This document shows, in pieces, positions 1 through 8,424 of a stretch of 64,000 nt of DNA. This DNA is from Clostridium fermenticellae (GTDB lineage Bacteria; Bacillota; Clostridia; Clostridiales; Clostridiaceae): the NCBI RefSeq assembly GCF_003600355.1, contig NZ_CP032416.1, forward strand, positions 454,183 to 518,182. Reading direction: 5' to 3'. Each line of letters starts with the position of its first letter. Positions within the stretch are counted from its first letter, which is position 1. Made by a program: the position numbers and the translations under genes. The notes beneath the pieces are model-generated. The model was not told where the DNA came from. It worked only from the letters and a program-made list of their open reading frames with translations, and made no database searches.

Positions 1-6
1 AAGATA

Positions 7-1512
7 ATGGCTGATAAAAATACTGCCAACATTGGTTTTGAAAAACAAATCTGGGATGCGGCTTGTGTACTCTGGGGACATATTCCAGCTGCGGAATATA
101 GGAATGTTATTATAGGACTTATCTTCCTGAGATATATTTCCACTGCCTTTGATAAAAAATATAAACAGCTTGTAGCAGAGGGCGATGGCTTTGAAGATGA
201 TCGGGATGCATATCTGGAAGATAATGTATTCTTCGTACCGGCAGAGGCACGTTGGGAAAAGATTGCGGCTGCAGCGCATAAACCGGAAATCGGTACTGCT
301 ATCGATGAGGCTATGCGTGCAATCGAAGCTGATAATAAAAAATTGAAAAATGTTCTGCCCAAAAATTATGCAAGCCCGGATCTGGATAAGAGTGTTCTCG
401 GCGATGTTGTCGACCTCTTTACAAATATGGATATGGGCGAAACTGAGGGCAATCGTGATGTGCTCGGCAGAACTTATGAATACTGCATTGCTCAATTCGC
501 AGCCAAAGAAGGTAAAGGTGGTGGAGAATTCTATACACCTTCAAGTGTTCTTAATACACTTGTTGCTGTATTGAAGCCTTATTCTAACTGCCGAGTATAT
601 GATCCCTGCTGCGGAAGCGGTGGTATGTTTGTTCAGTCTGCAAAATTTATTCAGGCACATTCCAACAATCGAGATGCAATCTCTATTTATGGTCAAGAGG
701 CAAATTCGGACACGTGGAAGATGGCTATTATGAATCTAACTATTCGGGGGCTTGATGCTGATCTTGGTTCCTATCATGCAGATACATTTACGAATGACCT
801 CCATCCCACATTGAAGGCAGACTTCATTCTTGCAAATCCACCGTTCAATTACAAACCATGGGGACAGGAAAAACTCAAGGATGATGTTCGCTGGAAATAT
901 GGACTTCCTCCGGCAAGTAATGCCAACTTTGCATGGATTCAGCATATGATTCATCACCTTGCTCCGAATGGAAAAATCGGACTTGTACTTGCAAATGGTG
1001 CACTTTCTTCACAGAGCGGTGGCGAAGGTGAAATAAGGAAGAAAATTATAGAGGATGATTTGGTTGAAGGAATCATTGCGATGCCTACTCAGCTTTTCTA
1101 TAATGTAACGATTCCTGTCACGCTGTGGTTTATCACAAAGGGTAAAAAGCAAAAGGGTAAGATTGTATTCATTGATGCCCGTAAGATGGGACATATGGTA
1201 GACCGTAAGCACAGAGACTTTTCTGATGAAGATATTCAGAAACTTGCAGAAACTTTTGAGGCATTCCAGAATGGAATCTTAAAGGATGAGAAGGGCTTTT
1301 GCGCTGTTGCATCCCTGCAGGATATCGAGAAGCAGGACTATATCCTAACACCGGGACGTTATGTTGGAATTGAAGAGCAGGAAGATGACGGCGAGCCGTT
1401 TGAAGAAAAGATGACACGTCTGACATCAGAGCTTTCGGAGCTGTTTGAAAAATCTCATGAACTTGAAGGCGAGATAAGAAAGAATCTGGGGGCGATTGGC
1501 TATGAAATCTAA
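7..1512 (+). CDS. hsdM: Type I restriction-modification methyltransferase subunit HsdM
   Basis: This is the N6-adenine methyltransferase subunit of a type I restriction-modification complex; with HsdS it methylates the bipartite target, and with HsdR it forms the restriction enzyme. The 501-residue length fits the family. An N-terminal HsdM helical domain comes first, then the SAM-binding loop DPCCGSGG near residue 199 and the catalytic NPPF motif near residue 278. The start ATG is only six bases from the window edge, so its ribosome binding site is barely visible. The gene overlaps hsdS by about 11 bases, which suggests coupled translation. Codon use is richer in CGT, CTG and GGC than in the clostridial core genes after 28 kb, which supports horizontal acquisition. 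Identification is firm. Confidence 0.97.
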   Translation: MADKNTANIGFEKQIWDAACVLWGHIPAAEYRNVIIGLIFLRYISTAFDKKYKQLVAEGDGFEDDRDAYLEDNVFFVPAEARWEKIAAAAHKPEIGTAIDEAMRAIEADNKKLKNVLPKNYASPDLDKSVLGDVVDLFTNMDMGETEGNRDVLGRTYEYCIAQFAAKEGKGGGEFYTPSSVLNTLVAVLKPYSNCRVYDPCCGSGGMFVQSAKFIQAHSNNRDAISIYGQEANSDTWKMAIMNLTIRGLDADLGSYHADTFTNDLHPTLKADFILANPPFNYKPWGQEKLKDDVRWKYGLPPASNANFAWIQHMIHHLAPNGKIGLVLANGALSSQSGGEGEIRKKIIEDDLVEGIIAMPTQLFYNVTIPVTLWFITKGKKQKGKIVFIDARKMGHMVDRKHRDFSDEDIQKLAETFEAFQNGILKDEKGFCAVASLQDIEKQDYILTPGRYVGIEEQEDDGEPFEEKMTRLTSELSELFEKSHELEGEIRKNLGAIGYEI

Positions 1513-2650
1513 GCTTTCAGATATTTGCCATTATGTAATGGGTAAGGTTGATGTCTCCGAACTCGATAATTCAACCTATATCTCAACAGAAAATATGCTT
1601 CCAGACAAAGGTGGAGTGACTGAAGCTGCAACGTTGCCCACTATAGCACAAACTCAGATATATGAGCAGGAAGATGTTCTTGTATCGAATATCAGACCGT
1701 ATTTCAAGAAGATCTGGTTTGCTAATCGGGATGGCGGATGCTCCAATGATGTGCTTGTATTTCGGGTAAATGAAGGAGTGGAACCGGATTTCTTGTACTA
1801 TGTACTTGCCGACGATAAATTCTTTAATTATTCGATGGCAACTTCAAAAGGCACAAAGATGCCTCGAGGAGACAAAAAAGCACTGATGGAATATGAAGTT
1901 CCAGATTTAAATATAGATACACAAAGAAAGGTGGCAAGTCTACTCGGAGATATTGATGAGAAAATCAAAATTAATAATGAGATAAACAAGAATTTAGAGC
2001 AGCAAATGGATATTCTTTATGCTAGATTATTTATCCGGAATGCTGATCCAGCATGGACAACAGGAACAATATCAGATCTTGGTGATGTTGTGGGAGGTAG
2101 TACACCTTCTAAGAAGGTTGATGCCTACTATACCGACCACGGTATTGCATGGATAACACCAAAAGATCTTTCTCGAGATCATTCAAAATTCTTATCTCAT
2201 GGAGAAGTCGATATAACAGAACTTGGACTATCCAAAAGCAGTACTGTTATAATGCCTGCAGGTACTGTGCTATTCAGTTCACGCGCACCCATTGGCTATA
2301 TTGCTATTGCAGCAAATGAATTGTGCACGAATCAAGGCTTTAAATCTGTTATTCCTCATGATGGAATTGGCACAGCTTTCATATATTGCTTCCTTAAGGC
2401 TAACCTACAAACTATCGAAAGTATGGCGTCTGGATCGACATTTAAGGAGGTTTCAGGAAGTACGATGAAGTTAGTACCTACTGTTATTCCAGATCAACGA
2501 ACCATGTCCCAATTCAATGAATTCGCAATGCCTCTGCTTCAACAGCAGCAGAATTTAGAAGCCGAAAACCGTTGTCTTGCCAATCTTAGAGAATCGCTGC
2601 TTCCAAAATTGATGTCTGGTGAGATAGATGCATCGAAACTCGCTCTTTAA
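1502..2650 (+). CDS. hsdS: Type I specificity subunit HsdS (currently expressed copy)
   Basis: This is the DNA-recognition subunit. It has two target-recognition domains, each followed by a conserved helical spacer. The first spacer contains INKNLEQQ near residues 160-168 and the second ends with SLLPKLMSGEIDASK. I chose ATG 1502 because a GGGGG-type ribosome binding site lies about 8 bases upstream; an in-frame TTG at 1496 is also possible. The DNA encoding the first spacer carries the core AAACAAGAATTTA (1984-1996), which recurs three more times in the locus in alternating orientation. The second half of the protein is therefore an exchangeable cassette. This is the only HsdS gene in the locus that is complete in the orientation seen. 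Confidence 0.95.
   Translation: MKSKLSDICHYVMGKVDVSELDNSTYISTENMLPDKGGVTEAATLPTIAQTQIYEQEDVLVSNIRPYFKKIWFANRDGGCSNDVLVFRVNEGVEPDFLYYVLADDKFFNYSMATSKGTKMPRGDKKALMEYEVPDLNIDTQRKVASLLGDIDEKIKINNEINKNLEQQMDILYARLFIRNADPAWTTGTISDLGDVVGGSTPSKKVDAYYTDHGIAWITPKDLSRDHSKFLSHGEVDITELGLSKSSTVIMPAGTVLFSSRAPIGYIAIAANELCTNQGFKSVIPHDGIGTAFIYCFLKANLQTIESMASGSTFKEVSGSTMKLVPTVIPDQRTMSQFNEFAMPLLQQQQNLEAENRCLANLRESLLPKLMSGEIDASKLAL
1984..2005 (+). repeat. HsdS inversion site A
   Basis: This 22-bp sequence begins AAACAAGAATTTAG and lies in the first conserved spacer of hsdS. It is repeated identically in inverted orientation at 4921-4942. Its 13-bp core recurs inverted at 2665-2677 and direct at 4312-4324. Crossover with site D keeps the NKNLEQQ reading frame and would replace the second target-recognition domain. 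Confidence 0.85.
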
Positions 2651-2651
2651 G

Positions 2652-2733
2652 CTGCCACATCATATAAATTCTTGTTTAACATACAACCATAACTCTTGCG
2701 AGTGGCAGGAGCTAAAACAAGGGACTGCCACTC
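2652..2733 (+). promoter_or_regulatory. Alternative-hairpin leader before the recombinase gene
   Basis: Three short segments can pair in competing ways: CTGCCAC at 2652-2658, GTGGCAG at 2702-2708 and CTGCCAC at 2725-2731. The second and third extend to a 9-bp stem (GAGTGGCAG at 2700-2708 with CTGCCACTC at 2725-2733). This looks like an attenuator or a protected leader for the recombinase. No long T-run follows, so ordinary intrinsic termination is not obvious. Confidence 0.4.
2665..2677 (-). repeat. HsdS inversion site B (intergenic)
   Basis: The sequence TAAATTCTTGTTT is the exact reverse complement of the 13-bp core of site A. It lies just after the stop of hsdS and before the recombinase gene. 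With site A it brackets the second half of hsdS, as sites C and D bracket the silent 3' cassette. It is non-coding, so its conservation is most easily explained as a recombination site. This is inference from sequence. Confidence 0.65.
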
Positions 2734-2772
2734 CGTAGTCATTCTCTACGATTAATTAAAGGAGAAATGACT

Positions 2773-3762
2773 ATGAAACAGAAAATAATTAATGAAGTTA
2801 TGCAAGGAATGCTCGGTTGCCTCAACAACGCGCAACTCGGACGGTTGCAGGAGGTATTGGAACATGCACTGTTCCATAAGAAAATAATAGAAACGGAGCA
2901 GGAAGTAGACACTGAAGTGTCGAATGGACAGCTTTTGGAGTCATTCCTATCGGCAAAGCGAATTGAGGGATGCTCAGAAAAGTCGCTGACATATTATCGG
3001 ACAACGATTGAGACGATGCTTACTAAAGACGGGAAGAACATTCGTGAGATGACGACCAATGACCTTCGTACATATCTGACCAATTATCAGAAGGAGAAGA
3101 ATTCCAGCAGGGTTACGGTGGACAATATTCGCCGCATACTTTCGAGTTTTTTTTCGTGGTTGGAGGACGAGGACTATATCCTGAAGAGCCCGGTACGCCG
3201 GATTCATAAGGTGAAGGCCGCCTCCACGATAAAAGAAACGTATACGGATGAAGCACTGGAGAAGATGCGCGACAGCTGCGAGAAATCCAGAGATCTGGCA
3301 CTAATTGATATGCTGGCATCTACCGGAATGCGTGTAGGAGAACTGGTTCTTCTAAACCGTAACGATATAAATTTTGAGGAGCGGGAATGTGTGGTATTTG
3401 GTAAAGGCAGTAAGGAACGAATGGTTTATTTTGATGCTCGGACTAAAATTCATCTGCAGAATTATCTGCAAGAACGTATCGATGATAATTCAGCGCTCTT
3501 TGTAACACTTCGGGCACCGCACAACAGATTGAAAATCGGTGGTATCGAGAGTAGACTCAGAGAACTCGGACGAATGCTAGAAATCCCAAAGGTACATCCA
3601 CATAAGTTTCGTAGGACGCTTGCCACGATGGCAATAGATAAAGGAATGCCTATTGAGCAGCTACAACAGCTTCTCGGGCATAAGAGAATAGACACAACGC
3701 TTCAGTACGCTATGGTTAAGCAGAGCAATGTGAAGCTGGCACATAGAAAATACATAGGTTAG
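2773..3762 (+). CDS. Tyrosine recombinase (XerC/phage-integrase family) of the HsdS inversion system
   Basis: This site-specific recombinase has an N-terminal SAM-like core-binding domain (about residues 55-135) and a C-terminal catalytic domain. Visible catalytic residues are Arg in STGMRVGEL, HxxR in HPHKFRRT, the second His in LLGHKRID and the nucleophile Tyr in TTLQYAMV. The length of about 329 residues is normal for XerC/D-like enzymes. ATG 2773 is preferred over 2767 because the AGGAG box lies 3 bases from 2767 but about 9 from 2773. The gene sits between hsdS and the silent halves, as in known phase-variable type I loci such as that of Streptococcus pneumoniae (creX). It most likely inverts DNA between the AAACAAGAATTTA sites. 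The recombinase lies inside the largest invertible segment. Confidence 0.92.
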   Translation: MKQKIINEVMQGMLGCLNNAQLGRLQEVLEHALFHKKIIETEQEVDTEVSNGQLLESFLSAKRIEGCSEKSLTYYRTTIETMLTKDGKNIREMTTNDLRTYLTNYQKEKNSSRVTVDNIRRILSSFFSWLEDEDYILKSPVRRIHKVKAASTIKETYTDEALEKMRDSCEKSRDLALIDMLASTGMRVGELVLLNRNDINFEERECVVFGKGSKERMVYFDARTKIHLQNYLQERIDDNSALFVTLRAPHNRLKIGGIESRLRELGRMLEIPKVHPHKFRRTLATMAIDKGMPIEQLQQLLGHKRIDTTLQYAMVKQSNVKLAHRKYIG

Positions 3763-3775
3763 GAAGGTGCAGTTC

Positions 3776-4333
3776 ATGAACGAATGGAAGACAAAGACTC
3801 TCGGTGAAGTCACATCCTACATTGCAAAAGGAATTCCTCCAAAATATGTTGAGGGAGAGAGTGAAGATACAATTAGGGTTTTGAACCAGAAATGTAATCG
3901 AGATTTCCGAATTTCTTATGCAGATTCTCGCTTGCATAATAATGCTGTGAAAAAAACTCCGGAAGTAAAGATGCTAATTCCAGGAGATGTATTGATAAAT
4001 TCCACTGGAACAGGGACAGCCGGAAGGGTTGCTCAGATTTGGAATATTCCGACACCAACAACAATAGACGGTCACATGATTTTAATGCGGCCTACTGATG
4101 AGGTGGATGCTTTGTACTATGGTTACGCTATTAAAGCCTACCAGACTGCAATTGAATTATATGCTGAAGGGTCGACTGGACAAACTGAGATTAATAAAAT
4201 TAGACTAAAAAATGAAACAATTATTAGCTTTCCTGACGACAAGGACGAACAACATAGAATTGGGAGGATGCTTGCTGATTTAGATGAAAAAATACTCGAG
4301 AATGAAGCTATAAACAAGAATTTAGCGGCTTAG
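3776..4333 (+). CDS. Silent 5' half of a type I specificity gene (hsdS')
   Basis: This encodes one target-recognition domain plus the first conserved spacer, ending INKNLAA and then a stop, so it is about half the normal HsdS length (185 residues). ATG 3776 has AGGAAGG about 8 bases upstream and starts 13 bases after the recombinase stop. The spacer DNA carries the recombination core at 4312-4325, immediately before the stop. Inversion of the short segment up to 4929-4942 would fuse it in frame to the opposite-strand 3' half and restore a complete second HsdS. As it stands it may be non-functional, a half-subunit or a donor cassette. Confidence 0.85.
   Translation: MNEWKTKTLGEVTSYIAKGIPPKYVEGESEDTIRVLNQKCNRDFRISYADSRLHNNAVKKTPEVKMLIPGDVLINSTGTGTAGRVAQIWNIPTPTTIDGHMILMRPTDEVDALYYGYAIKAYQTAIELYAEGSTGQTEINKIRLKNETIISFPDDKDEQHRIGRMLADLDEKILENEAINKNLAA
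4312..4325 (+). repeat. HsdS inversion site C
   Basis: The sequence AAACAAGAATTTAG at the 3' end of the silent hsdS' half matches sites A and D over 14 bases. It then diverges into GCGGCTTAG, which gives the early stop. It faces site D in inverted orientation about 0.6 kb away. Confidence 0.8.
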
Positions 4334-4971
4334 AGGTTGATGTCAGAAACATCAAGTTCTCCGGACATAAGTTTTGGTAGCAATGAATCACGAATTTGAA
4401 CAAGATTTTCGTTTTCAAATTCATTAGCTTGGATTGCTTCGGTAAGACTTTTGAATATTGGCAAATAAGTAGCAAATGTTTCCTCATTGTAAATGAACTC
4501 AAATTTAGCTAAATCATTCATAACGATATAAGGAATTGCAGAGCCACGAGTTCCGCCCATAATCTTCTTACTAAGTTCTAATTTTACGAACCAATAAAGA
4601 GGAAATATGAAATCGGGATTCACATTATCAAGTAAAGTACAAGCGTAAGTTCTTTGGTAAAGGTCAAACTTACCATTATAAAAACGAGTTCGACCAGTAT
4701 AAGCTCCATTTCCTGATACAATGATTGCATTCCCATCATAAATATAGCTATCAATTTGAAGTGCGTCTGGAGCACAAGTGAAGAATTTGTATTTGCCACC
4801 ATCAACCGAAGCATTGGCATTCTTTTTGCCGGTAAAAATAGAACAGTATTCATCAAGGGTGACAAACTCGCCCTGAGTTCCTAATTTGGGTGAAAAGAAT
4901 GTCTGATACAAAGCGTCTGCTTGCTGCTCTAAATTCTTGTTTGAAACGGGGCAATTATGAATAAAAACCAC
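4330..4971 (-). CDS. Silent inverted 3' half of a type I specificity gene (hsdS'')
   Basis: The opposite-strand reading frame encodes a spacer segment (NKNLEQQADALYQ), a second-type target-recognition domain and a terminal spacer ending SLLPKLMSGELDVSD. These match the C-terminal half of HsdS in architecture but with a different recognition domain. The genuine cassette starts at the repeat (4942 and downward); the first ten residues before it have no HsdS character, and I see no good ribosome binding site. It can be expressed only after inversion into hsdS (via site A) or hsdS' (via site C). It ends back to back with hsdS', overlapping by 4 bases. Confidence 0.85.
   Translation of the reverse strand: MVFIHNCPVSNKNLEQQADALYQTFFSPKLGTQGEFVTLDEYCSIFTGKKNANASVDGGKYKFFTCAPDALQIDSYIYDGNAIIVSGNGAYTGRTRFYNGKFDLYQRTYACTLLDNVNPDFIFPLYWFVKLELSKKIMGGTRGSAIPYIVMNDLAKFEFIYNEETFATYLPIFKSLTEAIQANEFENENLVQIRDSLLPKLMSGELDVSDINL
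4921..4942 (-). repeat. HsdS inversion site D
   Basis: This is the exact 22-bp reverse complement of site A, at the 5' edge of the inverted 3' half cassette. Its orientation is the one expected for inversion, not deletion, when paired with site A or site C. Confidence 0.85.
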
Positions 4972-5018
4972 CTCTGATAAGAGGATAACATAAGAAACTA
5001 TAAAAAGGAGTGAGACTC

Positions 5019-8000
5019 ATGTCAGGATTTTATACGGAAGCGGACTATGAAAATTCTATCATAGAGCTATTTGAAAACATGGGCTATCGTCATGTGTACG
5101 CGCCTGATTTAGAGCGTGATTTTCACAGCCCATTATTTGAAGAAGAACTTGAGTCCGCATTACATAGGCTGAATTCCAACGTGCCGGAAGATGCAATAGC
5201 GGATGCCTTGTTTAAACTAAAAAATTTTGAAAATGCAGAGCTCGTGCAGAAAAATGCCTTATTTATGGATTATATTCAGCACGGTATTGAAGTGCGTTAT
5301 TATGTCAAAGGTGAGGAGCGCTCCGGACTGGTCTATCTTGTGGATTACAAAAATCCTGAGAAAAACTCCTTTATCGTAGCAAATCAGTGGACATTTATTG
5401 AGAATAGCAATAAGCGTCCGGATGTTATTCTTTTTTTGAACGGCGTACCAGTTGTTTTGATTGAACTTAAATCTCCTTCACGAGAAGAAACCGATGCTTC
5501 CGAGGGCTATTTGCAGATCAGAAATTATATGCAGGAAATACCTTCGATGTTTATTTACAACTGCGTCTGTGTAATCAGTGATCATTTAACAAGTAAAGCA
5601 GGAACCATCACATCCGGTGAAGATCGCTTTATGGAATGGAAAACAAAGGATGGCAGTTACGAGAACACGCAGTATGCTCAGTTTGATACTTTCTTTGAGG
5701 GAATGTTTACTCAGGAGAGGATTCTCGACATTATTAAGAATTTCATATGCTTCTCAAATGAAGGATTGAAGCGGTTCAAGATATTAGCAGGATACCATCA
5801 GTATTTTGCCGTTAACAAAGCAATAGAATCTACAAAACATGCTACCGTTACAGATGGTAAGGGTGGTGTTTTTTGGCACACACAAGGCAGTGGAAAATCC
5901 CTATCAATGGTATTTTATGCGCATTTGCTTCAGGATGCATTAAACAGCCCGACTATTGTTGTTATCACAGATAGAAATGATCTTGACGACCAGCTTTACG
6001 GGCAGTTTGCCAAGTGTAAGGATTTCTTGCGTCAGGATCCGATGCATGCTAAGAGTCGCGAAAATCTGAAAGATTTGCTCGATGGTAGACAGGCAAACGG
6101 CATCATATTTACAACAATGCAGAAATTCGAGGAATCCTCTGAAGCACTGTCTGAGCGTAGAAACATTGTGGTAATGGCAGATGAAGCGCATCGCAGCCAG
6201 TATGGACTTAAGGAAAAAGTTGATGCTAAGACAGGTGAAATCAAAATCGGGTCGGCTCGTGTTATAAGGGATAGTCTTCCAAGTGCTACATATATCGGAT
6301 TTACCGGAACACCTATTGCTGCTAAGGATAGAAATACCCGAGAAGTATTCGGTGATTATATTGATATCTATGATATGACCCAGGCCGTAGAAGATGGAGC
6401 AACCAGACCTGTTTATTATGAAAGTCGTGTTATCAAGCTAAAATTCGATGAAGCTACGCTGCACATGATCGATCAGGAATATGACACCATGGCGAATAAT
6501 GCTGATCCTGAGGTTGTTGAGAAGAGCAAGAAAGAACTCGGACAGATGGAAGCAGTTCTAGGAAATGATGCAACAATAGATTCACTTGTAAGCGATATTA
6601 TTGATCATTATGAGAATTACCGTGCTGACCTCCTGACGGGTAAAGCAATGGTAGTAGCTTATTCTCGCGCTATTGCCATGAAAATGTATAACCGATTCTT
6701 GGAGCTGAGACCTGGTTGGAAAGAAAAAGTCAAAGTTGTAATGACAGAGAGCAACAAGGATCCGGAGGAATGGCGTGCAGTTATCGGCAATAAACGTCGC
6801 CGTGATGAACTTGCTAAAGAGTTCAAAGATAATAATAGCGAGATGAAGATTGCTATTGTTGTAGATATGTGGCTGACCGGTTTTGATGTACCCTCTCTCG
6901 CAACAATGTATGTTTACAAACCGATGCAAGGCTATAACCTGATGCAGGCTATTGCACGCGTTAACCGTGTCTTCCGTGATAAGGAAGGTGGTCTGATTGT
7001 AGATTATGTTGGTATTGCTTCTGCACTGAAGCAGGCAATGAATGATTACACTGTGCGTGATAAGAAGAACTATGGGGATACAGATGTTGCAAAGGTGGCA
7101 TATCCAAAATTCCTCGAAAAGCTTTCTATCTGCAGGGATCTATTCCACGTATACAATTACTCCAAATTTACGAACGGAACTGATCTTGAAAGATCAAAGG
7201 CTATTACCGGAGCGGTTAACTTTATCGTTGCTACAGACAAAGAACGTGAAAGAGAAGACTTCATCAAGGAAGCCTTGCTGTTACGTCAGGCACTTTCATT
7301 GTGTTCTTCTATGGTGGAACGTGATTTGAGAGTCGAAGCGGCTTTCTTCGAATCAACCCGTGTATTTGTTATGCATCTGATAAACAAGGGTGAGGGAAAG
7401 AAAATCTCTCTTCCTGAAATGAATGCACACATCAATGAACTTTTGAAATCCAGTATTAAGAGTGACGGTGTTATTAATCTGTTCTCTGATGTGAAGCAGG
7501 AGTTTTCGCTTTTCGATCCGAAGTTCCTTGAGGAAATTTCAAAAATGAAAGAAAAGAACCTCGCAGTTGAACTCTTGAAAAAGTTGATTGCTGAGCAGGT
7601 ACAGATATACAGACGCACGAATGTTGTTAAGTCTGAAAAATTTAGTGAGATTATTCAGGGAGTTATGAATCGTTATCTTAACGGGATGCTCTCGAATGAA
7701 GAAGTCATTGATGAACTGCTTAAGATGGCAAAGCAGATACGCGATGCTAGAGACGCAGGAGATGAGTTGGGGCTTTCCGAGGAGGAACTTGCCTTTTATG
7801 ATGCATTGACTAAACCACAGGCAATTAAGGACTTCTATGAAAATGATGAGCTCATAGCGATTACGAAAGAGCTAACAGAGGCGCTACGAAAGAACCGTTC
7901 TATTGACTGGCAGAAGCGTGAGTCTGCAAGAGCAAAAATGCGAATGATGATTAAGCGACTTTTAAGAAAACATAAATATCCGCCAGAAGGTATGGACGAT

Positions 8001-8159
8001 GCAGTTCAGACTGTAATGTTTCAATGCGAGCTATGGACTGATAATAATGATATGGATAGGCGTGTTGTGAGCTATGCCGAGACGCTGAAGAAGAATGACC
8101 AGGATTTGACGATGGTAGCGGAAGATTCTGTCCCATACGGAATTAAGAAGGAGGACTGA
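5019..8159 (+). CDS. hsdR: Type I restriction endonuclease/translocase subunit HsdR
   Basis: This is the motor and nuclease subunit of the restriction complex. Near the N terminus is a PD-(D/E)xK-type nuclease signature: Asp in RPDVILF near residue 135, then IELKS near 149-151. The SF2 translocase core follows, with Walker A GSGKS near 290, DEAH in MADEAHRSQ near 388 and GFTGTP a little later. The C-terminal third is helical, as expected for binding HsdM. The length of 1046 residues is normal. ATG 5019 is chosen because AAAAGGAG lies 8 bases upstream. A small CCTCT/AGAGG hairpin lies between the silent cassette and this gene. It sits outside the invertible segment and so stays expressed in every configuration. 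Confidence 0.97.
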   Translation: MSGFYTEADYENSIIELFENMGYRHVYAPDLERDFHSPLFEEELESALHRLNSNVPEDAIADALFKLKNFENAELVQKNALFMDYIQHGIEVRYYVKGEERSGLVYLVDYKNPEKNSFIVANQWTFIENSNKRPDVILFLNGVPVVLIELKSPSREETDASEGYLQIRNYMQEIPSMFIYNCVCVISDHLTSKAGTITSGEDRFMEWKTKDGSYENTQYAQFDTFFEGMFTQERILDIIKNFICFSNEGLKRFKILAGYHQYFAVNKAIESTKHATVTDGKGGVFWHTQGSGKSLSMVFYAHLLQDALNSPTIVVITDRNDLDDQLYGQFAKCKDFLRQDPMHAKSRENLKDLLDGRQANGIIFTTMQKFEESSEALSERRNIVVMADEAHRSQYGLKEKVDAKTGEIKIGSARVIRDSLPSATYIGFTGTPIAAKDRNTREVFGDYIDIYDMTQAVEDGATRPVYYESRVIKLKFDEATLHMIDQEYDTMANNADPEVVEKSKKELGQMEAVLGNDATIDSLVSDIIDHYENYRADLLTGKAMVVAYSRAIAMKMYNRFLELRPGWKEKVKVVMTESNKDPEEWRAVIGNKRRRDELAKEFKDNNSEMKIAIVVDMWLTGFDVPSLATMYVYKPMQGYNLMQAIARVNRVFRDKEGGLIVDYVGIASALKQAMNDYTVRDKKNYGDTDVAKVAYPKFLEKLSICRDLFHVYNYSKFTNGTDLERSKAITGAVNFIVATDKEREREDFIKEALLLRQALSLCSSMVERDLRVEAAFFESTRVFVMHLINKGEGKKISLPEMNAHINELLKSSIKSDGVINLFSDVKQEFSLFDPKFLEEISKMKEKNLAVELLKKLIAEQVQIYRRTNVVKSEKFSEIIQGVMNRYLNGMLSNEEVIDELLKMAKQIRDARDAGDELGLSEEELAFYDALTKPQAIKDFYENDELIAITKELTEALRKNRSIDWQKRESARAKMRMMIKRLLRKHKYPPEGMDDAVQTVMFQCELWTDNNDMDRRVVSYAETLKKNDQDLTMVAEDSVPYGIKKED

Positions 8160-8163
8160 AGAT

Positions 8164-8424
8164 ATGGATGTGACAAAGGGTAACATCTACGATATCTTGA
8201 ATGGTAATAGGTGGTTTTTGATCCCGGGATATCAAAAATATTACAGTCTGGAAATTGAACAGTGTAGCCGCCTTTGGAAGAGCATCGTAGAAATGCGGAA
8301 GAAGGCTGAGATTGGATATTTTGTAGGTTCAATTGTAAATATCGTAGTGCCTGCAGGGGTTCAAGAATATATGATTATAGATGGACAGCAGAGGCTTATG
8401 GCATTGAGGAGGTGCGTAATGTGA
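8164..8424 (+). CDS. Truncated DUF262 (GmrSD/ParB-like) protein
   Basis: The 86 residues match only the start of DUF262 proteins: an IPGYQKYYSL segment, then YFVGSIVNIV and MIIDGQQRLMAL, which is the conserved DGQQR nucleotide-binding motif of this family. Full-length members run to several hundred residues, and their relatives include type IV restriction enzymes of the GmrSD kind. Here the reading frame stops just after DGQQRL. A perfect AAGGAGG box precedes ATG 8164, five bases after hsdR, so it belongs to the hsd operon. Its end contains the ribosome binding site of the next gene and overlaps that start by 4 bases. It is probably a deletion remnant that still provides translational coupling; an independent small protein cannot be excluded. 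Confidence 0.75.
   Translation: MDVTKGNIYDILNGNRWFLIPGYQKYYSLEIEQCSRLWKSIVEMRKKAEIGYFVGSIVNIVVPAGVQEYMIIDGQQRLMALRRCVM

Noticed and set aside
7042-7329. Open frame inside hsdR on the same strand
   Set aside because: It is an out-of-frame shadow of hsdR without a ribosome binding site.
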